In this document: piece by piece, positions 34,730-46,001 of the stretch
How the letters are laid out: each line of letters starts with the position of its first letter
Position numbering within the stretch: the stretch's first letter is position 1
DNA from: Podaxis mareebaensis
Lineage: Eukaryota > Basidiomycota > Agaricomycetes > Agaricales > Agaricaceae
Direction of reading: 5' to 3'
Assembly (NCBI GenBank): GCA_018524725.1
Contig: JAEUWP010000410.1
Span: 1 to 64,000, forward strand
DNA length: 64,000 nt
Notes under the pieces: model-generated
Seen by the model: only the letters and a program-made list of their open reading frames with translations
The model's database searches: none
What the model was told of the DNA's origin: nothing
Made by a program: the position numbers and the translations under genes

Positions 34730-35967
34730 TGTGGGAGATGGTGAGATGAAGGGGAATATTGGAAGGGGGTTCGGGGCTCTGCGAGGTAGTGTTGCTGCGG
34801 GGCTGAGCCAACTGCAGGTTCCGCTTCTTGGGGCGCCTATCGGTCTTCTGGGCCGAGCACCATTGAGCTGCGACACGAGGCATTTGTTAGAATGAAGATG
34901 CTTGAGTTTGGTTTGTGACTCGCTCTATTCAACCATAGTTCCAACCACCATGGGGTGTTCTTTGACCGACAACTGGATTAGAACGTGGGGATTAAATTGA
35001 CCGTGCAGTATGAAATACTAGAAAGTAACGCGATGGTTGATAATGCGATCCCGACGATGATGAAGTGAAGTCCATGGGCTCCTTTCTTTAAGTTGTCTAA
35101 CAACCAGAGCGAACTTTCCTGTCAATTACGACATCTTCTACGACATATCAAATCTGGATTTGTGCTGTGCCAGACGGGTAGGTAAACACCTTCATCTTAG
35201 ACCACCAAGGTAGCTTAACTGCACGCAGATCAGATAGACTAACATCTCTTCTAAATACTCGATCCCAAATCCTCTAGCGTGACCTGACCACCATTCACCC
35301 CCCACTTTGTCAAGCTCCAGTGGTTGAGAGCTGGGAGAGTGATTCGGGGGCGTGTGAGGTGGCCACCCTTCCTCATACCTATTCACCCATTCTCTGTTGT
35401 TATGACCATGGCGTGCGCACATGGGATCTATCTCATCTCCAACAATCCCAAACCAACGCCATGAGCTAAGCTCTGCTTGGCAGCTTTCCTTTCTGTGTTT
35501 GACGCGTGTTAGCCTCACCTATGGATGATAGGCATGACCCAGGCAATGATTACTGCTGCCCGGCTCATCGGCCACAAGTACCAATTTCTGCCTGCATCGT
35601 TGCTCGTTGATACGGTTGGGAGCTTTGTTCAGGAAGCCGGGATTTAAGCTTTAAATACTGAGTTGTTGTCTCTTTATCCGATAATCTGGCCTCCCGCGTA
35701 TGAATGGTGTCACGGGGTAAGCTACGCGTGGATGGCACGAAGGATGGGAGGGAAAGTATGACGTGTGAATTCAAAATACTATGGATTCAGCCAGAAACCA
35801 TGACACACATTGACCCTGTTGTGCAAGGATGTTGATGTAGTGTTGTATCCGTGGTGATAACGAGACGCCCAAGCGAAAAATGCAATCTGGAATGAGTATA
35901 CAAAAAGATGGGGGGAGACGCAGGAAAGAGGGCCGGCAAAAGCCGAGGGCTCTCTGCGTCTGCCACC
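34730..35967. other. Intergenic region, promoter side of the LAMTOR1-like gene
   Basis: A minus-strand open stretch at 35518-35192 has no recognisable family. 35747-35967 is shared, with divergence, with 31360-31550. Nothing else is supported. Confidence 0.4.
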
Positions 35968-37075
35968 ATGCTCAACATCTTCGCCTGCTGCCTGGGCAGG
36001 AGGCGCTCCCACCCATCTGTCAGTGAATACAACCTGAATTGATGACCTGCTCTGATGTCGTGTAGAACCAGCCAGATTAACGCACCTATCTCATTCCCAC
36101 AGAACCACAGCCGTACGCACACCACAACCACTACCACCAGCGGTCACTCACCTACCTTATTTCACAGTGCCACCATTGACGATGACGCCGCCCGTCGACA
36201 ACGCGCCCTCCAAGACCGTCTCACAAACATCGTCCGCGCAAAAGAGGGGTCCGTGTCCCACTTACCCTTGTTATTTCTAATTCATAGACTCCATCATTCC
36301 CCAGAAAAATGGTCAACCTTCACGCCCGCCTCCCGTTCAATCTCCACAACCGCAACCTCTCCGCCACCCTAGACCCCTCCTCTTCCCGCTCAGCTTCCGA
36401 CTCCCTCCTCGTCTCCCCGACCTCTCCGCGTTATCCCATAACATACGCCGTGTCCCAGACTCACTTTTATAGCAGCCCCTTGGCAGATTCGCGTCACCCC
36501 TCCGCCTCGCGCTCCTCTTCTGTTGCTACTGACCCAGAAGGCACAGGGCATAGAGATGCACGAGATGGGGACGAAGATGGAGAAGGGGGCGGTGGCGACA
36601 CGGATGTGGATGCGGAGAGAAATGACGCAAATAACGATCGGACCCCTATTCTCAATTTACGTCTGGTAAACCCTGGGGGTGTAAGGAACAGGCTTGCCCT
36701 TGCGACGCGTGGGCGGTCTCCGCTCAAGTACTCGAATGGCGGACCTCAAGGACAGGTGGGAGAGGCTGCTCAGACCGTTACAGGTGTAGGTGCAGGTACA
36801 GCTACAGCTACAGGGCCTCAGAGTATACCATCGCCATCCCCAAAATCGGATTTGTTGGAGAGTGTTACTTCCCCTTCGAGCACCGTTGTGCCTGTTACCT
36901 TTACGCCTCGGAATGATGTACGTTTTCTCTCTCGTGCCTCTGGTTCGACTGCATTGCTGATTTCAACCCCGTGCAGCCCGAAGTGGGCCAACCCCAAGTA
37001 TCCATCTCCCCGGCCTCAACCTCGAGTTTTAAAATTCAGGAGACGGCGCCCCTCGTCCTCGACTGGGAGACATAG
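35968..37075 (+). CDS. LAMTOR1/Ego1-like lysosomal adaptor (probable)
   Basis: Four exons (35968-36018, 36103-36248, 36305-36917, 36977-37075) keep phase and give 302 residues. The N-terminus MLNIFACCLGRRR has a Cys pair that could be lipidated. A helical segment (DDDAARRQRALQDRLTNIV) is followed by KEGKMVNLHARLPFNLHNR, and the protein ends with FKIQETAPLVLDWET. This layout recalls basidiomycete LAMTOR1-like proteins, which anchor the Ragulator/EGO complex to the vacuole for TORC1 signalling. There is no Gly at position 2, so N-myristoylation is not predicted. The middle is a low-complexity Asp/Glu/Gly stretch. Assignment is from pattern memory and moderate. Confidence 0.55.
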
Positions 37076-38073
37076 ACCCGCTTACCAACAACAACCAACT
37101 GCATATTGACACGTTATGAACTTGATACGAACCCCACCTTCCCCTTCCAACCCCCTCGCACCCAAAATCAGTACTCTGACTCATTACCCGCAATTTCAAA
37201 AATACTACTAGCCCCTATATCTATTTCTACCCCATGTCACGTACAATCCGTATACAAATCACGTATCATACAAAGGACAGCTCACAAACTTGTTTCTCCT
37301 TTATTTTTTTTCACTTCAAACCGCATATGATGAATGGTTCTTGGTGACATCTATCCAACCGTTCGTTTACTATTCCCATACGCTTTTTCATAGTTTTACA
37401 TACCCCTATCGCACATTCTTTTTACCGTCGTAGTATACCAAACATGGCTAGTGTTGTTACCCAAGTGTAGTGGTGGAGCGTCACAAACGGGGATGAACCT
37501 ACCAAGTTAACACAGCAGCGTCCGCAATAAGATCACCGAATGCTGCAGGCTCTATAAGATATTCGGTGAATGTTTTCTCCAGGAGCACTCCTTGGTGAGG
37601 TGGTAATCATTCAGGATACATTACTAATGACATGCTCACCAACGTGACATTTTATACTCCGGGCATCTAGGATTGAATACATGTTGTACAAGAAAGCAAG
37701 TACAACGCTCCACAGTCGTTATAGTGGACGCCGGCACTCTCACCATCCAACTTTGAGCTCGCCTCTTCAGTCTCCCCTCACGCTGTTCTGGGTTTCTGCG
37801 CATTGTCTGGGTGCGCTTTGACATTACTGATGGATTGGAATGTGTATCTTGTGCCTTGCACAACGGGCTACGGGTAGGGTAAAATATTTTATTTGAGGAT
37901 ACTAAGGTTGGGTAGGAAAATTGGCTGTCGCTGGGGCACCAAATTCCTGGTTGTGAGGTTGAGGGTGAGCGAGGTGATGGGTCTATACGCGCAAGGCCTT
38001 CGGTCCACTATGTAGTTGTTCTCTATTTTTGTGAAGGGGAGTTGAGAAAGGCGAGCGAGACGAGTGTACCCTT
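37076..38073. other. Intergenic, about 1 kb, no gene seen
   Basis: AT-rich 3' flank of the LAMTOR1-like gene followed by non-coding sequence. A minus-strand frame at 37863-37636 shows no family features. Confidence 0.45.
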
Positions 38074-39316
38074 TTGAAGTTCAATGATAACCATTTTCTC
38101 CCTCCAAGATCCACAAGCTCTTCAGGTGTGACGAGTCACGGGCATAACACTCTCTGGACAATCCATCATCCAACGTACCCTCAACGTTCGACGTTTAAGC
38201 AGCAGTGTGATCCCTGCCACGCGCCAAACCTCCCCGCTAAGACCTCCTACTCACAAAACTCTCCAAACGACTTAGGGCGAAGCAAGGACATATGTGATGG
38301 CGCAGACAACATCAGGGTGTATGAGCCATCGTTTGGCTCCGATATCGTTCGCAATCAGATGGCCCTCTTTCATGTGGGAACAGACGGGAAGGTCTGCGAG
38401 ATTACCTTGACCGTGATGAGCGAAGATCAGCAAGACATCTTGCGTTACCTGCGAGACGTATTCCATGAGATTTGGCTTAGGTACCGCGACCGCCTAAATC
38501 CTGACTGGCCAGGGGACGCCCGCCTGCGACAGTTACTCATTTCCTCGTTTGGTCTGTTTGTTTTTGCTGCGATCGCCGGGCGGTTCATTGGTGATACCGG
38601 TGCCGATGATCCAAACAGCCAATTACTCAAGATCCTAGATGCTGTCACACTGGAAAAGGATTCATTAAATCCACCCCATGGGCTTGACCTTCTTTATCGA
38701 CAAATCTTGTCCAGCGTTCCCGCTGAGATTCTCCCGACCGCAATGCGGATCCTTGGCATGTTGGTTCGGTACCGAAGCCTTTCACTCTCCATCCAAGAAC
38801 AAGCCAACTTTCTTCGCATCGACCGATCTACTTTCTATCACTCAGTCGAACGCCTGCACTCAGTCCTCGACATTCCCACCACCCCCAAAGCTCCCATTCG
38901 TTTCTACCATGCTTCGTTCCCGGATTATCTCCTGTCTCCGGAGCGCTCGGGTAACTTTTCTATCGACGAAACGGCAGTGCATTTTGATGTCGCAATCCAT
39001 TCCCTTCGCTGGATGAACTTGCCCCGGCAGGCCTTGTATCGAGGTATGTGCCCCTGGACATGTGTTCTGAACTACCCGAAACTTACCCCTCATCTACATG
39101 TCATATAGAGCTGACATGGACTCAAGCTCCGGATGAACAATTTAAACTTGAACGCCTGTGCTCGTTTGCGTCTTGCGTTATGTGGGACGCGTGTCGTCAT
39201 GTCTCCAGTGGCGATGCGGCGGGCCTAATGAAGGAACTAGAGCAATTCGATTTCGGGGCCTTAGAGAAAGTGCACGATGGATTTGGCGACTTTTTGCGCT
39301 GGCTTTATACTTTGGT
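38074..39316 (+). pseudogene. NACHT/NLR-type NTPase remnant (C-terminal half)
   Basis: The open frame to 39043 is joined through an intron (39044-39108) to 39109-39316, keeping phase. The motifs QQDILRYLRDVF, FGLFVFAAIAGRFI, LLYRQILS, LHSVLDIP and FYHASFPDYLLSPE, then W-T-Q and FDFGALEKVHDGF, are those of the region after the NACHT domain in agaricomycete NLR-like proteins. No P-loop and no upstream ATG in frame are present; the first Met is near 38359. This is a fragment rather than a complete sensor. Such proteins are thought to act in non-self recognition and heterokaryon incompatibility. Confidence 0.6.
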
Positions 39317-39431
39317 GAGCATGACGGTATAATATATATTTTTAGTGGAATCTTGACGGCTTTGGAAATAGGAGGCAGGGGGGCAATCTCTCAAATCTCT
39401 CCTCCACGTTGCAGCGGATTGTCCCGCCCAT

Positions 39432-39846
39432 CATTCTCGAAAGACGCTTCATTTTACGCATTATACGGACGATGCCGAGGCATATGAGTCGTCATTTGGT
39501 CCAGATGTCTTCCTCGATGGTCTTGCCCTATTTCACGTAGGAAAGGGCGATAAGGTGTGCGAGATTGCACTAGCTGTGGTTGATAATAAACGTTCCTCGA
39601 CACCGGTGTCGATCAGAAGTTCGGAGTCTGAACTCGCGTATAACGACTCTTGACACTCGCACCACCAGCCTTGAAACACGTATCGCCGACCTTAAAAGAA
39701 AGATCGATACGGTCCTGACTTCTGGGTTGGAACCTTGCCTAGAAGAATCGCGCTATAGTTTGACGTTCCTGGTGATGACGAGCCCCGCCCAAGGCAACGC
39801 GACCGTTGTCGATACCGACTCTAGCCAGTCCCAAGGTGAAGTCTAA
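39432..39846 (+). pseudogene. Remnant: repeated NLR piece plus EF-hand/ZZ-like coiled-coil tail
   Basis: At about 39465-39580 the frame reads YESSFGPDV and LALFHVGKGDKVCEI, echoing YEPSFGSDI and MALFHVGTDGKVCEI at 38320-38400. It is followed, in another frame, by a coiled coil (TRTTSLETRIADLKRKID) and a tail ending SQSQGEV at 39846. That tail resembles the C-terminus of EF-hand/ZZ copy A (ESRITDLETNIEALL, and QPQGE before the stop). Frame changes show it is broken. Confidence 0.5.
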
Positions 39847-40236
39847 ATCGGTTAATTGATTAGGGTGGTTTTTGTCAGAAGACGATTTACTCCGGCCCCA
39901 GCCTGTGCAGGGCTGGCTTTGCCCATTATACGTGCTATCGTCCCTTCATAATCCGCATTGCACTTCATTATTTTCAACTCCTTCATTTGGCACAATCGAT
40001 CCTATATAAGTTCGGGTCCCGGCTTGTTGGGGTCTCTTATATCACGAGCTCCAAACCCGGATTCTCTAGATTAGTTAGCAACTACCTTGGATGCCTATTA
40101 TGATCCAGCTCTGCGATCACCTCCTCCTGTCCGACTCACTTTGATACTTCCTCAAACACCAGTTAGTGCCCCTACCACTTCCTAGAACGTTCATCCGAGG
40201 CCTGACTGCCGAATCACATGTCATATCAAAAACATA
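39847..40236. other. Intergenic, no gene seen
   Basis: No open frame or repeat is evident before the tRNA gene. Confidence 0.5.
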
Positions 40237-40318
40237 TCCTTCTTAGCTCGGTTGATAGAGCGCGTCACTAGTACTAACGATCATGACGAGGTCAGTCGTT
40301 CAAGTCGGCTAGAAGGAA
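40237..40318 (+). tRNA. tRNA-Thr(AGT) with a short intron
   Basis: The acceptor stem TCCTTCT pairs fully with AGAAGGA, followed by discriminator A. D stem GCTC/GAGC, anticodon stem CGTCA/TGACG and T stem AGTCG/CGGCT with loop TTCAAGT are all formed. The anticodon loop CT-AGT-A is followed by an extra CTAACGATC, read as a 9-nt intron just after position 37. The A box (TAGCTCGGTTGA) is recognisable. Confidence 0.9.
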
Positions 40319-40339
40319 TAGCTCCTGCGAAGACCTCGC

Positions 40340-40345
40340 TTTTTT
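40340..40345 (+). terminator. Pol III T-run terminator of tRNA-Thr
   Basis: TTTTTT lies about 22 nt after the tRNA 3' end, as expected for RNA polymerase III termination. Confidence 0.6.
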
Positions 40346-40513
40346 AATTCGTTTACCTTTTCAGTTAGGGGGATATTATTTTCTTCGAGGCCAAGGTCAA
40401 GATTTAAATTTTAAACTCATTGTCTTGCTTGCTCAGTTGGTGACTCATTATGGATTGAAAGCGTAGAAAAGGGGACAGGGGGGATAAGAAAATAAATACA
40501 ATATGATATAATC

Positions 40514-41669
40514 TCACCGACCACTAACACGAATAGCAGCAACCGTGAAAATGAACAAAAGCAGTACTGCAAGAACAATCCCAACCACAAGATACGTCGT
40601 CGACCTACCCTTGCTTCTGAAATCCCTCAGCCGCAGACGCTCTTTCAACATCGTGCCCAAGTTCCCTTCCAACTTTTCTTGAGTCTCCTCGATGACCGCT
40701 TTATCCTTGGCGAGCGAATCAGAGAAATGGAGGGCATTGCGTTTGAGTTGCGTAGCCATTTGTGCGAGTTGGGCGGAAAGCTCTTCTTGAAGTGCCGACG
40801 AAGCTTGGAGGTGTTTGCGGGGATTAAGAGTATTGGTCGATGAAGTTTCGACGGCTGTTGAGGCGGAGAGAGTTGAAGAGCGGGGGAAGGATGTGGGTGT
40901 GGGTGTCGCTGGGAGGAGAGAGGACATTGGTGAGAGGAGGTCGGAGGAGGGAGAAGCGGCGGTGGCAGGCGGTGAGAGGAGGGTATCGGTAGTGCCTAGT
41001 GTCTGGGGTGGGCTTCTCTCGACCTGCTCTCGTTGTCCGAGAGGTTCCTCGTGGGTATCGTTGGTCGATGGAGCCTGTCCTGTGGATTTTGTTTCGGGTT
41101 CTGGGACGGAGAAGGCCGGTACTGGGATGCTTGGAAGGATGGGTTGGGGTCTGGGTTGCGCAGGTTCTGTTCTCTGTTGTTTGGGGAGAGATATGCGATG
41201 ATCGAGGCAAGGAGAGCAAGCATAAGTGAGTATATGCGCGTTTGTGGATGCAGGTGGGAAGGGGGAATGTACCTTTTGAACCTCTGTCATGAAGAGCTCT
41301 ATTCGATCGAGCTTTGACTTGATATCATTGCGTTGTCGTGACTTTTTCCTGAGGTCATTTGTCTCGGAATGAGATACAAATAGAAATAAGTAAAGTACAC
41401 ACGGGGATGGGTCGGAGTCGTATTGCTCGAGGTTTCGCAAGAGCTTTCGTCCATGCTTTACTTTCTAGGCCGAGTGTCAGAGCTCGTTCAGACTTTGTAT
41501 GGAGGTCTGGCACCTGGAGGGTTCCCAAAGCTTGCAGCCAGACACGTTCTTGCTGACTAGCAGCTGCATCATCCCAGTCCTTCTCCGTCGCCACAGACTT
41601 TTCTAGGCGCCTTACAAGGCGCAGAAGGTTGACCTCGTCGTGTGCGGCCTGTTGATGAGAGTAGTCCAT
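40514..41669 (-). CDS. USE1: USE1-type SNARE (Golgi-to-ER retrograde transport)
   Basis: Four exons (41669-41514, 41464-41403, 41348-41273, 41173-40514) keep phase and give 317 residues. The N-terminal region contains KVKHGRKLLRNLEQ, as in USE1 homologues. After a Ser/Pro-rich middle comes the SNARE motif (LQEELSAQLAQMATQLKRN, then LAKDKAVIEETQEKLEGN). A single C-terminal membrane helix follows (YLVVGIVLAVLLLFIFTVA) with a short lumenal tail. This tail-anchored Q-SNARE acts in fusion of COPI vesicles with the ER. The gene is divergent from the SQS1-like gene and shares a 160-bp promoter interval (41670-41829). Confidence 0.85.
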
Positions 41670-41829
41670 GGTGAGGAAACGTTGGCTATGACGTGGGGGC
41701 TGGACAGTGACAATGTGTTTGCCACCACCCTGTCAACCAAACATGATATCTATGACGTGAGTCACAGTTGACCAATAAGTCAGTGCGCTGATATTTTACA
41801 CCTCATCCATCTCTGCATCCATTCAATCA

Positions 41830-44800
41830 ATGGTCAAGGGAAAGAACAAACACAAAAGAGGCACTCGAAACGGTGGTGGGAACTCATCACCACCACCCAA
41901 CAGAGGACGCAGAGGCGGAGGTCCTGGCGGGCGCGGGCGAGGACGAGGATGGGGTTACAGGCCGCCAGGATCGTCGTTTCTGCAAGACGAACTCGATTTC
42001 ACTATTAAGATGTATGCCGATTGTGCGTATTACTGTGTTGAATGATGAGGGCACACTCAGATTGGGAAACTAAACCATCGATGCAGCACCGAATCCACCG
42101 CCAGCGTCGTCAAGCGGGCGCTCAACTTCCTATGGCAGAGGACAGGGGAGGGGCCAGGGATTTGGCAGGACATTCACACCAGAACCGCAGCAGAAGAACG
42201 GGAACATTCCAGGAAAAGGGCGAGGATTCAATCACTCACGTGGATACGATACGCCTCGTGGGCGGGGACGGGGACGAGGAGATTATAACGGATACTCGCC
42301 AAGGCACGGCCGGGGCCTCGGGGCGTCTGCGGAATCAACACCGTCAAAGCTCGGCCCAAATGCGACGCTCTCCGATCTTCTCTCCGCTTCTCGACCTTTG
42401 CTTCGGCCAATCAAGTTTGTTCGATCGGTCAACACCCCGTTCTTGTTCCAACAGGAGGAACAAATCTTACAGCCCGTGGCAGAGGAAATCGGTGCGTCTC
42501 TCAATCATCCCTTTTCCTACTTCATTTCTTATTGATGTGCGCGCATCAGGAGACGACGAAGCTTCTCACGTCCCAACAGCTGATCAAATCGAACGCATAT
42601 TCCATGGATCTGCCAACCCATTCGGCCGCTCGAGTTCCTCTTCATCCTCCGAAGACGAAGAGGAGATCGAGGAGGTCGATTTCAATGATATGGACAAACT
42701 TTTCTCCCCCAAGCAGGGTAGGGCAACTGCCAAACGCAGAGTCAAGGTGAACACTATTCTTCAAATGCTAGAAGGTCAGGTCAACCCCGGTTTATATCAG
42801 GAAACACGCACGTCTGTGTCGTCTCAGGCTGCGCAGCATTTTGGGACGCATATGGAAACGGCCACAATATCGGCCGTACCCGAAGAAGCTATGGAAATAA
42901 CCTCTCCCAAAGTTTCAAACCCACCACTCTTCGTCGTCGACACCAAACCTGGCACAGTTCCAGCCGCCCTCCAGGTCCCAAGACCTGAAACCCCCCCAGA
43001 AGACGAAGAGATCATCGTCTATGTCGCACCGCACCCCAAGCCCCGTAAAACCTCGGTCACGACGACCGCGACGTCGACAACAGTAAATGCTGCGAAGGAC
43101 GACAACTTCACCGATCTCTCACCCGAGAATGCGGATACATCTGCGTTCCAGCCATACAGCCCACCCGCGGCCCTCTCACTCGCGTCCATGTCGATTCAAG
43201 ACAGGGACCCCTCACCAGTACCAGCACCAGAACCAGCAGTCGTACAGGAGCCAACACCAGAAACTCGTCCCCCAGATTCTCCTCCTTCGGCAACACCCGT
43301 AGCGTCACTCCCAGTTCCGACAACCAAATCTCTCAAATTCGAATTCGCCTCCGCTCTAAACAAGGAGCTCGAACGAACAGCTACGCCTGGGCGAACGCTT
43401 CCGCCCATCATGACCCCGCGCATGGCGAAGAAACAAAATGCGTGGGAGAGGAAGAAAGCCAAGCGCGAACGTGCAGCACAGAAACGTAAAGGTCGAAAGA
43501 GTGGGCATTTTGCGGCGTTTGGAGCGTTGTTGAGTGAGGCGAGGTTGCGTGGGGAGGACGCGGTTGAGGTCTTGGTTGATGGTAAGGATCCGAAGTGGGA
43601 AGAGCGGAGGAGAGGAGATTCGGACTTGGATTGGGGTACTGAGAGCGAGGGTGAAGCTCAGGACAAACAGGAGGAGGAGAGCAAATTTGTGGGGTATACG
43701 CCGCCAGTGGTGAAGAGTGAGAAGGCGAAAGGGAAGGAAAAGGCGAAAGAAGTGGATGTGGAGGATGATCACGGGATGCAAGTGGATGAAGATATGGATA
43801 TTGCGGCGATGAAGATGTTTGTTGGTGGACTCATTGGCGGGGATGCTGGAGTATTCAAGACGATGGATGATGTGGAAGATGAGGAGCGCATCAGGGTCGA
43901 GGATGAGGAGGGGTTGGGCGGTGCAGAGGGAAGCAGTGATGAGAGTGATGGCGAGGCCGAGTCTGGTGAGGATAGTGACGATGGGGAGGTCGAGGATCTG
44001 TTGAAGTTGGAGGAGAAAATGTTGATCGGGGAGGGTGAGGACGATAGCGACAACGATCTGGATGCAGAAGAGGAAGAGGAGGAGGAAGAGGAAGAGGAGG
44101 AAGATGAATCGGAAGAAGATGAAGAATCGGAGGACGAGAATGAATTTAGTCCGAATTCAAGTTTCCAGGCGAGATTGGAGAGATTACGCGCAAAGTCAAG
44201 GGAGAAGAAGCCGGCGGATGCGTCGGTCGATGATGATGAAGACAGTGATATGTTGGAGCAAAACTTGACCTGGGCTGAAGAAGGGGACGATCATATTCAG
44301 GTATCTTTCACCCGTTGTATCGGTTACATCGCATACACTTGTCTTACTGGCTACCTCAGGAATTGTTAGCCAGATATGCCGAAACTCACGGAGGTTCTAG
44401 CAGAAAGGAAAGAGACAGGTCTTTCCGCGCAGTACAGGATGGCGACTTTGCAGATATGCAACCAGCAAGTATGTAGATCCAAAGCTTACGTTTTCTTGAC
44501 CACGTGTTGAGGCTCTTACAGGAAAAGGCAAAAATAAATACAAGGGCATCCCCGAGGACCTCCAAGAGCTTTGGGAACGTGACCGCCAAAAGAAAGCCGA
44601 GAAACGTCGCGAACGCGAACTGCAAAAATTAATCGACGCCGCAGATCCATTCACCAAAAAGAAAGGTGGAAAGAAAGGCCGTAAAGCCATGCTCGCAGCC
44701 TCACGACTCGACCCTACAATCAATGTCATACCGAACCGCATAGTCGACATCACCACGCTCGTAACACAAATACGGCGGTTCGTAGCAGATTTGAATGGCC

Positions 44801-45314
44801 CGTCGTCGATGTCCCTCCCACCTGCGTCCAAGGAGACGAGGAAGAACGTGCACGAGCTTGCACTGGCGTTTGGGCTGAAAAGCGTGAGTAAAGGTCACGG
44901 GGATGCGAGGTACACGACTTTGATCAAGACAACGAGGACGGGACAGAGGGCGGACGAGTGGAAGATTGCGAAGGTTGTGAGGAGGGCTGGAGGCGCCGGT
45001 GCGAGGGGCGATAGCTTCGGGGAGTTTGTAGATGGTAGAAGAGGGAGGGGGGCGAAAGTGCCGAAGCATAGGGAGGGTGAAGAAGTTGGCGCGGTGAGTC
45101 TTTCTTTGTGGCGTCTGGTGTGCTTTGTGTTTGGTTGTTGACATGGCATTTTGTGTAGGCTGCGCCAAAGATTGGAGAGAACAACGTTGGATTCAAGATG
45201 TTGGCGGCAATGGGATGGACGGAGGGTGATAAGATTGGACTATCGGGGGGTTTGGACGCGCCGTTGGTCGCAATTATCAAGCATTCGAAACTAGGTCTTG
45301 GTGCCAGGAGATGA
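41830..45314 (+). CDS. SQS1: SQS1-type G-patch and R3H domain protein
   Basis: Six exons (41830-42022, 42087-42491, 42550-44300, 44360-44468, 44522-45093, 45159-45314) keep phase and give 1061 residues. The N-terminus is Lys/Arg and Gly-rich with RGG-type repeats, suited to RNA binding. A long acidic low-complexity region covers about residues 550-770. An R3H-like segment (NVHELALAFGLKSVSKGHG) lies near residue 910. The C-terminus is a G-patch (GFKMLAAMGWTEGDKIG, ending KLGLGARR). This matches Sqs1/Pfa1, an activator of the DEAH helicase Prp43 in splicing and ribosome biogenesis. Exon 1 uses the GTGCGT donor because only that phase keeps the RGG frame open. Confidence 0.85.
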
Positions 45315-45631
45315 AGGACTTGTATGCGACGTCACAATGTCAATATAGAACGATGTATTGTTGCCAAACACATGTATTAATACAGAAAAGGATCTTCTTG
45401 CTGCCGTGTAACAAGGGACCTGTGGCAACCAATACAAGCCTTGAGATTATCGACTCCTCGGCAGTCCTTTATACGATAGTGACAACCCCTCAGGAATATG
45501 TCGATTGGCATATGATGGAATCCAATGTTCATACGTCTCCTTCTCGGGGTTCTAACGTTTTAAATGCTTTTCACTGGGCTCTTTAAGCCGGCATCCATGT
45601 GTATATGGTGTCTACCAAAAACAAGACAAGC
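45315..45631. other. Intergenic, no gene seen
   Basis: 3' flank of the SQS1-like gene; no supported feature. Confidence 0.5.
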
Positions 45632-45636
45632 AAAAA
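45632..45636 (-). terminator. Pol III T-run terminator of tRNA-Asp
   Basis: AAAAA on the plus strand gives TTTTT just 3 nt past the tRNA 3' end on the minus strand. Confidence 0.6.
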
Positions 45637-45638
45637 TA

Positions 45639-45710
45639 CTCTCTGTCGGGGAGTCGAACCCCGCTTTCGCGCGTGACAGGCGCGTGTACTAACCGATATA
45701 CTAACAGAGA
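45639..45710 (-). tRNA. tRNA-Asp(GTC)
   Basis: On the minus strand TCTCTGT pairs with ACAGAGA. The anticodon loop CTGTCAC gives GTC, and the B box GGTTCGACTCC is canonical. The gene is 72 nt, intronless, with discriminator G. Confidence 0.95.
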
Positions 45711-46001
45711 CTTGATGATGGCTTTCCCGGAAATAATCTCATCCCTCGCAGCCAAGACTTCTGCATTGGATCATGCATTCTATTTGCAAAAGGAGTAGAT
45801 GACGGTGAAAACAAGACAGAATGTCGTAAATAAACTAGGTATTGAGAGTTGAGGAAAAAAAAAAAACATGTATATGTATGAGACAATATCGGTCCGGTAT
45901 AAGGGTATCGAAAGAAGAGAGAAGGATGAGGATTGGTACCTGTGCGAATCCTGTCTGTCAACCGGGGCAAAACGTATGTATGAAAGTACGTGAACGAAGG
46001 G

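Noticed and set aside
36494..36727. Minus-strand frame within the LAMTOR1-like gene
   Set aside because: Shadow of the low-complexity middle of exon 3.
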